Below are positions 1 to 5,517 of a stretch of 6,290 bases of DNA, in pieces; position 1 is the stretch's first letter, and every line of letters begins with the position of its first letter. Made by a program: the position numbers and the translations under genes. The notes below the pieces were generated by a model. That model was not told the origin of the DNA. It saw nothing but the letters and a program-made list of their open reading frames with translations, and made no database searches. Source of the DNA: Melioribacteraceae bacterium. GTDB taxonomy: Bacteria; Bacteroidota; Ignavibacteria; Ignavibacteriales; Melioribacteraceae. The stretch covers positions 1 through 6,290 of the forward strand of contig JALNXG010000118.1 in NCBI GenBank assembly GCA_023230485.1. The letters run 5' to 3'.

Positions 1-80
1 CTGCCTATACCGTATATATAGGTCAATCCGATAAAAACTTTTTTTTGTTTTGGTAAATCGATACCAGCTAAACGAGCCAA
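1..80 (-). CDS. rpsM: 30S ribosomal protein uS13, N-terminal part (cut by window edge)
   Basis: S13 sits in the head of the small subunit, contacts the P-site tRNA and forms a bridge to the large subunit. Only the first 26 residues are inside the window. They read MARLAGIDLPKQKK, then VFIGLTYIYGIGR-like sequence, which matches the conserved S13 amino terminus (the ARIAG and ALTYIYGIGR blocks of the family). The start is a TTG codon at 78-80. It is chosen because the protein begins exactly where the family does and because a perfect AGGAGG lies 8 bases upstream. No in-frame ATG or GTG offers an alternative. It follows rpmJ by 23 bases, so the alpha operon appears to be read through from the spc genes rather than from a separate promoter visible here. 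Identity is certain; the gene runs off the left edge. Confidence 0.95.
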   Translation of the reverse strand, partial: MARLAGIDLPKQKKVFIGLTYIYGIG

Positions 81-88
81 ATCAATAG

Positions 89-94
89 CCTCCT
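89..94 (-). promoter_or_regulatory. Shine-Dalgarno site AGGAGG of rpsM
   Basis: On the minus strand this reads AGGAGG, a perfect match to the anti-Shine-Dalgarno complement, with 8 bases to the TTG at 78-80. It decides the start of rpsM, which has no ATG. Its first three bases fall in a 10-base palindrome, CCTAATTAGG, at 92-101. Confidence 0.85.
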
Positions 95-103
95 AATTAG
101 GGT

Positions 104-217
104 TTAACCTTGTCTTTGTTTATGTTTTGGATTCTTGCAGATTACTCTAACAGTCCCTTTTCTCTTAATTATCTTGCAATGTTCGCATATTTTCTTAACA
201 GATGCTCTAACCTTCAT
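104..217 (-). CDS. rpmJ: 50S ribosomal protein bL36 (zinc-ribbon form)
   Basis: L36 is the smallest large-subunit protein and helps hold 23S rRNA helices together. The 37-residue product begins MKVRASVKKICEHCK and ends PKHKQRQG, which is the full-length canonical L36. The four zinc ligands of the C+ form are present: Cys11, Cys14, Cys27 and His32. The ATG at 215-217 lies 10 bases after the infA stop codon, with a GGAG-type ribosome binding site between them. Its place between infA and rpsM is the standard one in many bacteria. The zinc-dependent L36 contrasts with the zinc-free S14 in the same cluster. The gene is easily missed because it is so short. Confidence 0.96.
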   Translation of the reverse strand: MKVRASVKKICEHCKIIKRKGTVRVICKNPKHKQRQG

Positions 218-227
218 TTCTTCTCCG

Positions 228-446
228 TTATTTATACCTGTATGTTATTCTACCTTTATTTAAATCATAAGGAGATAATTCAATTGCCACCTTATCCCCA
301 ACCAATATTTTTATAAAGTGCATTCTCATTTTACCGGAAATATGGGCAAGAATTTCATGTCCATTTTCTAATTTCACTTTGAAATGTGCATTTGGCAATG
401 TATCAGATACAATCCCGTCAACTTTTATTGAACCTTGTTTAGCCAT
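228..446 (-). CDS. infA: Translation initiation factor IF-1
   Basis: IF-1 binds the A site of the 30S subunit during initiation and works with IF-2 and IF-3. The 72-residue product has exactly the usual length and is a single S1-like OB-fold domain. Conserved blocks visible are MAKQGSIKVDG at the start, KLENGHEILAHISGKMR (residues 25-41) and LVGDKVAIELSPYDLNKGRI (48-67). The ATG is separated from the map stop codon by only 3 bases, and no Shine-Dalgarno motif is seen upstream. Translation therefore probably depends on ribosomes finishing map, which is an inference from spacing. The gene lies between map and rpmJ as in Chlorobi- and Bacteroidota-type clusters. Confidence 0.98.
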   Translation of the reverse strand: MAKQGSIKVDGIVSDTLPNAHFKVKLENGHEILAHISGKMRMHFIKILVGDKVAIELSPYDLNKGRITYRYK

Positions 447-449
447 AAT

Positions 450-1211
450 TTAGCACTTTGTTAAAATTTCCGGTTTTCCATTTATTATTGCAATCGAATG
501 CTCAAAATGAGCCGAAGCTAAACCATCAACCGTGTAAACAGTCCAGCCATCACTTGCAACACTTACTTTATGTGAACCAATATTAATCATCGGTTCAATA
601 GCAATCGTCATTCCTTCTTTAAGTACAGAACCGGTACCCCGCTTTCCAAAATTAGGAATTTGAGGTGCTTCATGTAGATATTTACCAACTCCATGACCAC
701 ATAAATCCCTTACAACCGAGAGACCATGTTTTTCTACATGTTCCTGTACTGCCGCAGAAATATCACCTACTCGATTTTTAGGAATTGCTTGTTCAATTCC
801 AAGATACAAACTTTCTTCGGTTATTTTCATAAGCAGAGCTTTCTCTTTCGATATTTCTCCTATTGCAACCGATAACGCTGCATCTCCGAAATAATGATCT
901 TTTTCTACACCAACATCAATAGAAAGAATTTCTCCTTCAATAAGTTTTCTATCACTGGGAATCCCGTGAACAACTTCTTCATCAATTGAAGAACAAATAG
1001 TACCCGGAAAATCAAATGAACCAGCTTGTGAATATCCTTTAAATGCCGGAATACCATTATTACTTAAAATATAATCTTCTGCTATCTGATCTAATTCCAA
1101 AGTCGTAATACCCGGCTTGGAATAACTTTTTACTAATTGTAGAGTTTCTGCTACAATCCTACAACTTTCACGTATTTTGTCAATCTCTTTTTTTGTCTTA
1201 ATTAATACCAC
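450..1211 (-). CDS. map: Methionine aminopeptidase, type I
   Basis: This enzyme removes the initiator methionine from nascent proteins whose second residue is small, and works in the cytosol near the ribosome exit. The 253-residue product is close to the family norm for type Ia. All metal ligands of the pita-bread fold can be placed: Asp99 (SIDVG), Asp110 (YFGDAA), His173 (GHGVG), Glu206 (AIEPM) and Glu237 (FEHSI). The substrate-contacting histidines His82 (VVHGIP) and His180 (YLHEAPQ) are also present, so the enzyme looks intact. No N-terminal zinc-finger or SH3-binding extension is seen. The start is a GTG (1209-1211), 12 bases after the secY stop codon, with only a weak ribosome binding site, so coupling to secY is likely. 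Position directly after secY without adk is typical of FCB bacteria. Confidence 0.97.
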   Translation of the reverse strand: MVLIKTKKEIDKIRESCRIVAETLQLVKSYSKPGITTLELDQIAEDYILSNNGIPAFKGYSQAGSFDFPGTICSSIDEEVVHGIPSDRKLIEGEILSIDVGVEKDHYFGDAALSVAIGEISKEKALLMKITEESLYLGIEQAIPKNRVGDISAAVQEHVEKHGLSVVRDLCGHGVGKYLHEAPQIPNFGKRGTGSVLKEGMTIAIEPMINIGSHKVSVASDGWTVYTVDGLASAHFEHSIAIINGKPEILTKC

Positions 1212-1223
1212 TTAAGTTACCGC

Positions 1224-2561
1224 CTAAGACCTTCTGCTTTTCATTTTGCCTGATTTCATAAAACCATCATAATGGCGCATCAATAAATGAGATTCAATCT
1301 GTTGCAAAGTATCCAATGCAACTCCCACCATGATCAATAAACTCGTACCTCCAAAGAATGAAGCAAAGCTTCCTGAAACTCCAAACTTAGCAATAAATGA
1401 AGGCATAACGGCTATTATCGCCAAGAATACTGAACCTGGCAATGTAATCTTTGTTAAAATATTATCTATAAATTCTGATGTCTGCTTTCCTGGTCTAATG
1501 CCTGGAATAAAACCACCTTGTTTTTTCATATTCTCTGCTACATCCTGCGGATTAAATGCAATTGCAGTATAGAAGTAAGTAAAGAATATAATCATTATTG
1601 CATAAATAAAAGCATAAACAAGTGATGTATAATTAAAATATCCTGCGATGCTGGCTACAAATTCATTATTAGGGAAAAATGACAATAATGTTGATGGTAA
1701 GAACATAATCGCCTGTGCAAAGATAATCGGCATTACACCTGCAGTATTAACTCTTAAAGGAATGTATTGAGTTACTCCGCCATATACTTTTCTGCCAACA
1801 ACTCTTTTAGCATATTGAACAGGTATTCTTCGAGTACCTTGAGTAACCAGAACAACACCAGCAATAACGAGAACCATAACAACTAAAATTACCACTTCAA
1901 CAACAATATTTCTTTGACCAGCGGCAATTAATCTGTATTCATCAATCAATGCGAATGGGAAACGATTAATAATACCGATAAAAATGATTAAGGAAATACC
2001 ATTTCCTAAACCTTTATCAGTAATTTGTTCGCCTAACCACATTGTAAAAACAGTACCGGCTACTAAAAGAACAATAGTTGAAAGTGTCCAAGTTATACCT
2101 CTTACAGCTTCAGGAACGATAGGCATATTATTTACTTGAAGACTCATCAAGTGAATAGTAACACCCCAAGATTGAAGAGCAGAAATAAGGACAGTTCCAT
2201 ATCTGGTAAGCTGTGTAATCTTCTTTCTTCCATCTTCACCTTCTCTTTGAAGTTTTTGGAAGTAAGGTATTACAGCTCCACCTAACTGGATGATAATAGA
2301 TGCACTGATATAGGGCATAATGCCAAGTGCTAAAATAGCAGCATTAGAAAATGCACCGCCTACAAATAAGTCATATAAACCAAAAAGACTATTTGCAGAC
2401 TGATTCCTCATTGCCTCTGAGAGTAATGTAGTATCAATACCGGGCAAAGTGATGTGCGCACCAATGCGTACTATTAATAGAAGTGCGAGAGTATATAAAA
2501 TCCTCTGACGCAGTTCATGAATTTTGAAAATATTTCTAAAGGTTTCCTGTACAGTAGCCAT
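1224..2561 (-). CDS. secY: Protein translocase channel subunit SecY
   Basis: SecY is the pore of the SecYEG translocon, which passes unfolded proteins across, or inserts them into, the inner membrane. The 445-residue product has the usual length and about ten hydrophobic segments, starting near residues 21-36 and ending near 402-418. Conserved parts visible are the plug and second membrane helix region (GGAFSNAAILALGIMPYISA, 68-87), the fourth cytosolic loop (TRRIPVQYAKRVVG, 243-256) and the NTAGVMPIIFA block (272-282). The fifth cytosolic loop (AFNPQDVAENMKKQGGFIPG, 335-354) contacts SecA and the ribosome. The C-terminal tail is basic (MKSGKMKSRRS). The ATG overlaps the rplO stop codon by one base (TAATG), which indicates translational coupling. 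It is the only complete gene here ending in TAG; the others end in TAA. Confidence 0.98.
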   Translation of the reverse strand: MATVQETFRNIFKIHELRQRILYTLALLLIVRIGAHITLPGIDTTLLSEAMRNQSANSLFGLYDLFVGGAFSNAAILALGIMPYISASIIIQLGGAVIPYFQKLQREGEDGRKKITQLTRYGTVLISALQSWGVTIHLMSLQVNNMPIVPEAVRGITWTLSTIVLLVAGTVFTMWLGEQITDKGLGNGISLIIFIGIINRFPFALIDEYRLIAAGQRNIVVEVVILVVMVLVIAGVVLVTQGTRRIPVQYAKRVVGRKVYGGVTQYIPLRVNTAGVMPIIFAQAIMFLPSTLLSFFPNNEFVASIAGYFNYTSLVYAFIYAIMIIFFTYFYTAIAFNPQDVAENMKKQGGFIPGIRPGKQTSEFIDNILTKITLPGSVFLAIIAVMPSFIAKFGVSGSFASFFGGTSLLIMVGVALDTLQQIESHLLMRHYDGFMKSGKMKSRRS

Positions 2562-3025
2562 TAAATTTTTATCTCTTTAATTGTTCCACCAGCGGCTTCA
2601 ATTTTTTCTTTTGCAGTTACGCTAAAACCATGCGCTTCTACATTTAATTTAACTTTCAAATCACCATTGCCCAAAATCTTAAATGGAGCAGCAGCTTTTG
2701 AAATTAGGTTATTTTTATACAATGTTACAGCATTAACAACGCCATCTTCAAATTTTTTATTTTCTACTAACTTCTGCAAATTAGCTAAATTAACAACTTG
2801 GAAATACACTTTGAACGGGCTATTAAATCCACGTTTAGGAAGTCGTCTCTGCAAAGGCATTTGACCACCCTCAAACCAAGCTCTGAACTTAGCACCTGAA
2901 CGAGAGTTTTGACCATTCATACCGTTTGTAGAGGTTCCACCATGTCCCGAACCTTGTCCACGTCCAATTCTTTTTACTTTTTTTACAGAACCTTTTGCAG
3001 GTTTTAAATTACTTAAAATATCCAT
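2561..3025 (-). CDS. rplO: 50S ribosomal protein uL15
   Basis: L15 is a late-assembling large-subunit protein whose long N-terminal arm threads through 23S rRNA. The 154-residue product is slightly longer than the roughly 145 residues of well-known homologues. The glycine- and arginine-rich arm is clear (RIGRGQGSGHGG, 19-30), followed by the conserved FEGGQMPLQRRLPKRGF block (51-67) and a C-terminal globular domain ending GGTIKEIKI. The ATG has a GAGG ribosome binding site a few bases upstream and follows rpmD by 10 bases. Its stop codon shares one base with the secY start, so the two are probably translated by the same ribosomes. Nothing suggests truncation. Confidence 0.98.
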   Translation of the reverse strand: MDILSNLKPAKGSVKKVKRIGRGQGSGHGGTSTNGMNGQNSRSGAKFRAWFEGGQMPLQRRLPKRGFNSPFKVYFQVVNLANLQKLVENKKFEDGVVNAVTLYKNNLISKAAAPFKILGNGDLKVKLNVEAHGFSVTAKEKIEAAGGTIKEIKI

Positions 3026-3035
3026 TTAATCCTCT

Positions 3036-3224
3036 TTATTCTTCAATTTCCTCTACTTTAACAAGATGCGATACTTTCTTTATCATACCTCTAATCTGAG
3101 GAGTATCATTTTTTGTAACTGAATAATGGGGTCTGCCCAAACCGAGAGCTTCAATAGTTAATTTCTGCCCTTTTGGTCTATCAATAACACTTTTTGTTTG
3201 CGTAACTTTTAATTTCTTAGCCAT
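3036..3224 (-). CDS. rpmD: 50S ribosomal protein uL30
   Basis: L30 is a small large-subunit protein with a ferredoxin-like fold that contacts 23S rRNA. The 62-residue product matches the usual length of about 60. Visible family marks are the first beta strand (KLKVTQTKSVID, 4-15), the central LGLGRPHYSVTKNDTPQIRGMI region (about 27-48) and the VSHLVKVEE strand near the end. The ATG follows the rpsE stop codon by 12 bases with a GAGG ribosome binding site 5 bases upstream. The order rpsE - rpmD - rplO is the standard one. The acidic tail (EEIEE) is common in the family. Confidence 0.97.
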   Translation of the reverse strand: MAKKLKVTQTKSVIDRPKGQKLTIEALGLGRPHYSVTKNDTPQIRGMIKKVSHLVKVEEIEE

Positions 3225-3236
3225 AGTATCCTCAGA

Positions 3237-3749
3237 TTATAAATTAAACAATTCATTAACTTTCATACCACGTTTGTAAGCCATAGAACGAGCATCAATA
3301 AGATTAAGAAGACCCATTAAAGTAGCTTTAACTTGATTATGAGGATTACTTGAACCGAGAGATTTGGTTAAAATATCCTGAATTCCGGCAGATTCAAGAA
3401 CAACACGAACACCACCACCAGCAATCACACCCGTACCAGGAGTAGCCGGTTTTAGTAATACCCTTCCGGCACCAAACTTACCAATAATGGTATGAGGAAC
3501 AGTTCCTTTTATAATTGGAACTTTATATACATTTTTCTTAGCATCATCAACACCTTTAGAAATAGCATCGGTTACTTCATTAGCTTTACCCATACCAATA
3601 CCAACGTGTCCATTACCATCACCAACTACAACAATTGCGTTAAAAGAGAATCTTCTACCACCTTTAACAACCTTGGCAACACGATTGATATGAACAATCT
3701 TTTCCTTAAGATTATCTAAGCCTGAGACTTTTTTGTACTTTAAATTCAT
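3237..3749 (-). CDS. rpsE: 30S ribosomal protein uS5
   Basis: S5 lies near the decoding centre on the solvent side of the small subunit and is needed for accuracy and mRNA helicase activity of the ribosome. The 170-residue product has normal length. The double-stranded-RNA-binding-like N-terminal domain carries the S5 signature (VKGGRRFSFNAIVVVGDGNG, 28-47, continuing HVGIGMGKANEV), and the C-terminal domain carries KPATPGTGVIAGGGVRVVLE (100-119) and SLGSSNPHN. The ATG is preceded by only a weak GGAA-like site. Unlike the other genes it starts 45 bases after the 3' end of a tRNA rather than directly after a protein gene, so its mRNA 5' end may be made by tRNA processing. That last point is an inference. 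Confidence 0.98.
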   Translation of the reverse strand: MNLKYKKVSGLDNLKEKIVHINRVAKVVKGGRRFSFNAIVVVGDGNGHVGIGMGKANEVTDAISKGVDDAKKNVYKVPIIKGTVPHTIIGKFGAGRVLLKPATPGTGVIAGGGVRVVLESAGIQDILTKSLGSSNPHNQVKATLMGLLNLIDARSMAYKRGMKVNELFNL

Positions 3750-3794
3750 TTCACTTTATTCCGATTAAATTCGTCTTAAAATTGTATTAATATT
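3750..3794 (-). other. 45-base tRNA-rpsE spacer, no clear promoter or terminator
   Basis: This is the longest gap between mature gene products in the window. On the minus strand it is AT-rich (AATATTAATACAATTTTAAG, then further AT-rich sequence). I find no GC-rich hairpin with a T tract that would end transcription after the tRNA, and no convincing paired -35/-10 boxes. Read-through from the tRNA into rpsE is the simplest reading. Confidence 0.4.
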
Positions 3795-3868
3795 TGGCTG
3801 CCGGGGGAGGATTCGAACCTCCACATACGGCTCCAAAGGCCGCTGTCCTGCCATTAGACGACCCGGCA
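3795..3868 (-). tRNA. tRNA-Gln (anticodon UUG)
   Basis: The minus strand folds into a complete 74-base cloverleaf. The acceptor stem is TGCCGGG/CCCGGCA, followed by discriminator G and an encoded CCA. The D stem is GTCT/GGAC, the anticodon stem GCGGC/GCCGT with loop CTTTGGA, and the T stem GGAGG/CCTCC with loop TTCGAAT. The anticodon TTG falls at 3834-3836 after the invariant U33, so it reads CAA. The weak first acceptor pair U1-A72 and discriminator G73 match known glutamine identity elements. The gene begins 10 bases after the rplR stop codon and ends 45 bases before rpsE, in the same orientation as both. It is therefore very likely co-transcribed with the ribosomal-protein genes and cut out by RNase P and 3' processing enzymes. 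A tRNA in this position is unusual. Confidence 0.97.
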
Positions 3869-3878
3869 GTATATTTAC

Positions 3879-4244
3879 TTAAAACTTCAAACCGCCTTCT
3901 CTCGCACCTTCAGCTAATGCTTGTACTCTTCCATGGTAATTATAACCACTTCGATCAAATACAATAGTCTCGATGCCTTTTTCTATTGCTATTTTTGCAA
4001 TATACTTGCCAACTAATTTGCTTTTAGCAACCTTTGTCATTGTGCCTTTAAGTTCTTCTGCTAATTCTTTGGTTAAAGAAGAAGCTGCAACTAAAGTAAC
4101 ACCTTTAGAATCATCTACGATTTGCGCATAAATCTTATCTAAACTTCTATAAACTGCTAAACGAGGACGTTCTGTAGTACCAGATAATTTTTTGCGTACA
4201 CGTATTTTTTTTCTTGCTCTTTTCTGATTATCCTTTAAAAACAT
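3879..4244 (-). CDS. rplR: 50S ribosomal protein uL18
   Basis: L18 binds 5S rRNA together with L5 and helps dock it onto the central protuberance. The 121-residue product has normal length. The N-terminal basic tail (NQKRARKKIRVRKKLSGT, 6-23) is the rRNA-binding arm. It is followed by RPRLAVYRS (27-35) and the conserved C-terminal block VFDRSGYNYHGRVQALAEGA (95-114), ending REGGLKF. The ATG has an AGGA ribosome binding site 7 bases upstream and follows rplF by 21 bases. In the usual spc order rpsE would come next; here a tRNA-Gln intervenes 10 bases after the stop codon. Confidence 0.98.
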   Translation of the reverse strand: MFLKDNQKRARKKIRVRKKLSGTTERPRLAVYRSLDKIYAQIVDDSKGVTLVAASSLTKELAEELKGTMTKVAKSKLVGKYIAKIAIEKGIETIVFDRSGYNYHGRVQALAEGAREGGLKF

Positions 4245-4265
4245 TTGATTTCCTGTCTCCTGCTG

Positions 4266-4802
4266 TTACTTGCCGGCTGTTTTACCAGCTTTACGAATGA
4301 TAACTTCATTAGAGTATTTAATACCTTTACCTTTATATGGTTCAGGTTTCTTGAGTGAACGAATTTTAGCAGCAACTAAGCCAACTAATTCTTTGTCACT
4401 TCCGGATACTTTTAATTGTGTTGGAGTTACAACTTCTAATTTTACTTCTTCCGGAACTTGGAAAAAGATTGGATGTGAAAAACCTAAGTTGAATAACACA
4501 CCATTAGTTTTTGCCTCTGCTTTGAAACCAACACCTACAATATCCAATGTTTTAACATAACCTTCAGTTACTCCAGTAACCATATTCTGTATTAAAGCTC
4601 TAGTTAATCCATGAAGTGCTTTATTTACTTTTGTTTCATCCGGTCGAGATACAACTAATTCAGTATCTTGAATTTCAATTTTCATATTCGGATGCACTTT
4701 AGTCTGAAGCTCACCAAGCTTACCTTTAACCATAACCACACCATCAGTTAAGGTAACTGTTACGTCTTTTACGTTTATCGGTTTTTTACCAACTCTTGAC
4801 AC
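4266..4802 (-). CDS. rplF: 50S ribosomal protein uL6
   Basis: L6 is a two-domain large-subunit protein near the factor-binding site, contacting the sarcin-ricin loop region. The 178-residue product has exactly the typical length. It begins MSRVGKKPI, has two repeated L6-type domains (about 1-82 and 83-178), and carries the diagnostic PEPYKGKGIKY signature (153-163), ending RKAGKTAGK. The start is a GTG (4800-4802). It is chosen because the S-R-V/I-G-K-K-P start is conserved in the family and a GAGG site lies 8 bases upstream. It follows rpsH by 19 bases. Nothing is missing. Confidence 0.98.
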   Translation of the reverse strand: MSRVGKKPINVKDVTVTLTDGVVMVKGKLGELQTKVHPNMKIEIQDTELVVSRPDETKVNKALHGLTRALIQNMVTGVTEGYVKTLDIVGVGFKAEAKTNGVLFNLGFSHPIFFQVPEEVKLEVVTPTQLKVSGSDKELVGLVAAKIRSLKKPEPYKGKGIKYSNEVIIRKAGKTAGK

Positions 4803-4810
4803 TTCTTATT

Positions 4811-4814
4811 CCTC
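4811..4814 (-). promoter_or_regulatory. Shine-Dalgarno site GAGG of rplF
   Basis: On the minus strand GAGG lies 8 bases before the GTG at 4800-4802 and supports that non-ATG codon as the start of L6. It sits in the 19-base gap after the rpsH stop codon. Confidence 0.7.
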
Positions 4815-4821
4815 ACAAATT

Positions 4822-5217
4822 TTACCAAATATGGCAGATTATTTCACCGCCGACAGATTCGTTTCTTGCTTGTTTATCTGTTAATAATCCTTTCGAAGTC
4901 GATACAACTGCAATACCTAAACCATTATAGACTCTAGGAATACCATTTTTATCAGTATATCTTCTTAAACCGGGAGATGAGATTTTTCTCAAACCACTAA
5001 TTGAAGGTATACCACCAATATACTGAAGTTGAACCTTTAAAACATTCTGTTTATTATCTTCAACTATGCTATAACCTTTAATGAATCTGTTAGCTTTAAG
5101 TATTTCAGCTAAGCTTACTTTCATTTTAGATGAAGGAATATCCACAACTTTTTTACGTGCTTTAACTGCATTTCTTATTCTTGTTAGAAAATCTGCAATC
5201 GGGTCGTTAACTGGCAT
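4822..5217 (-). CDS. rpsH: 30S ribosomal protein uS8
   Basis: S8 is a primary 16S rRNA-binding protein of the platform and, in E. coli, the translational repressor of the spc operon. The 131-residue product has normal length. It begins MPVNDPIADFLTRIRNA, has the central SGLRKISSPGLRRY region (74-87), and carries the conserved RNA-binding block GLGIAVVSTSKGLLTDKQAR (99-118), ending GGEIICHIW. The ATG has a strong AGGAG site 9 bases upstream. Whether S8 represses this operon cannot be told from the sequence: I see no convincing copy of its 16S binding hairpin near the rplX-rplE junction. Confidence 0.98.
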   Translation of the reverse strand: MPVNDPIADFLTRIRNAVKARKKVVDIPSSKMKVSLAEILKANRFIKGYSIVEDNKQNVLKVQLQYIGGIPSISGLRKISSPGLRRYTDKNGIPRVYNGLGIAVVSTSKGLLTDKQARNESVGGEIICHIW

Positions 5218-5235
5218 TTACTAATTCTCCTCTTA

Positions 5236-5505
5236 TTACCAACTTGATTTTTTTACACCGGGAATTTCACCTTTGAGAGCCATTTCCCTGAAAACGAGTC
5301 GTGAAATTCCAAATTTTCTATAATATGCTCTTGGTCTGCCTGAAATTTGGCAACGATTATGTAATCGTACTTTAGCAGAGTTTCTTGGTAGAAGCTGCAA
5401 AGCATCATAATCACCGTTTTCTTTTAATTCTTTTCTCTTTTCAGCAAATTTAGCGACCAATACTTTTCTTTTTGCTTCTCTAGCTAACAAACTTTTTCTT
5501 GCCAT
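5236..5505 (-). CDS. rpsN: 30S ribosomal protein uS14 (long, zinc-free form)
   Basis: S14 binds 16S rRNA in the head of the small subunit and is needed for late assembly. The 89-residue product is the long form: it begins MARKSLLAREAKR and carries RLHNRCQISGRPRAYYRKFG (47-66), ending GVKKSSW. It has a single cysteine (Cys52) and lacks the CXXC pairs of the short zinc-binding form found in many Bacillota and Actinomycetota. The start is the ATG at 5503-5505, because MARKS is the family start and an AAAGG site lies 7 bases upstream. An in-frame ATG 15 codons further upstream would extend it into rplE but has no family support. It begins 10 bases after the rplE stop codon. Confidence 0.97.
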   Translation of the reverse strand: MARKSLLAREAKRKVLVAKFAEKRKELKENGDYDALQLLPRNSAKVRLHNRCQISGRPRAYYRKFGISRLVFREMALKGEIPGVKKSSW

Positions 5506-5512
5506 ATAATAA

Positions 5513-5517
5513 CCTTT
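5513..5517 (-). promoter_or_regulatory. Shine-Dalgarno site AAAGG of rpsN, overlapping the rplE stop codon
   Basis: On the minus strand TTAAAGG lies 7 bases before the ATG at 5503-5505, and the TAA stop codon of rplE (5516-5518) overlaps it. It decides the internal start of rpsN over the upstream in-frame ATG. Confidence 0.65.

Noticed and set aside
110..316. Plus-strand open frame opposite rpmJ and infA (68 codons).
   Set aside because: It lies antisense to two certain genes, has no recognisable domain, and its composition follows the complement of those genes.
1330..1572. Plus-strand open frame opposite secY (80 codons).
   Set aside because: It is a shadow of the SecY coding sequence, with no ribosome binding site or family resemblance seen.
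2667..2864. Plus-strand open frame opposite rplO (65 codons).
   Set aside because: It is antisense to a complete L15 gene and has no independent support.
3492..3719. Plus-strand open frame opposite rpsE (75 codons).
   Set aside because: The Asn/Thr/Ile-rich product is the complement of S5 codons; no support as a gene.
3750..3794. Possible promoter for rpsE or terminator for the tRNA.
   Set aside because: AT-rich words resembling a -10 box occur by chance in such sequence; no matching -35 box and no GC hairpin with a T tract were found.
3795..3868. The tRNA as an attachment site for an integrated element.
   Set aside because: The flanks are ordinary ribosomal-protein genes, with no integrase gene and no direct repeat of the tRNA 3' end within the window.
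4270..4560. Plus-strand open frame opposite rplF (96 codons).
   Set aside because: It is antisense to a full-length L6 gene and lacks any recognisable motif.
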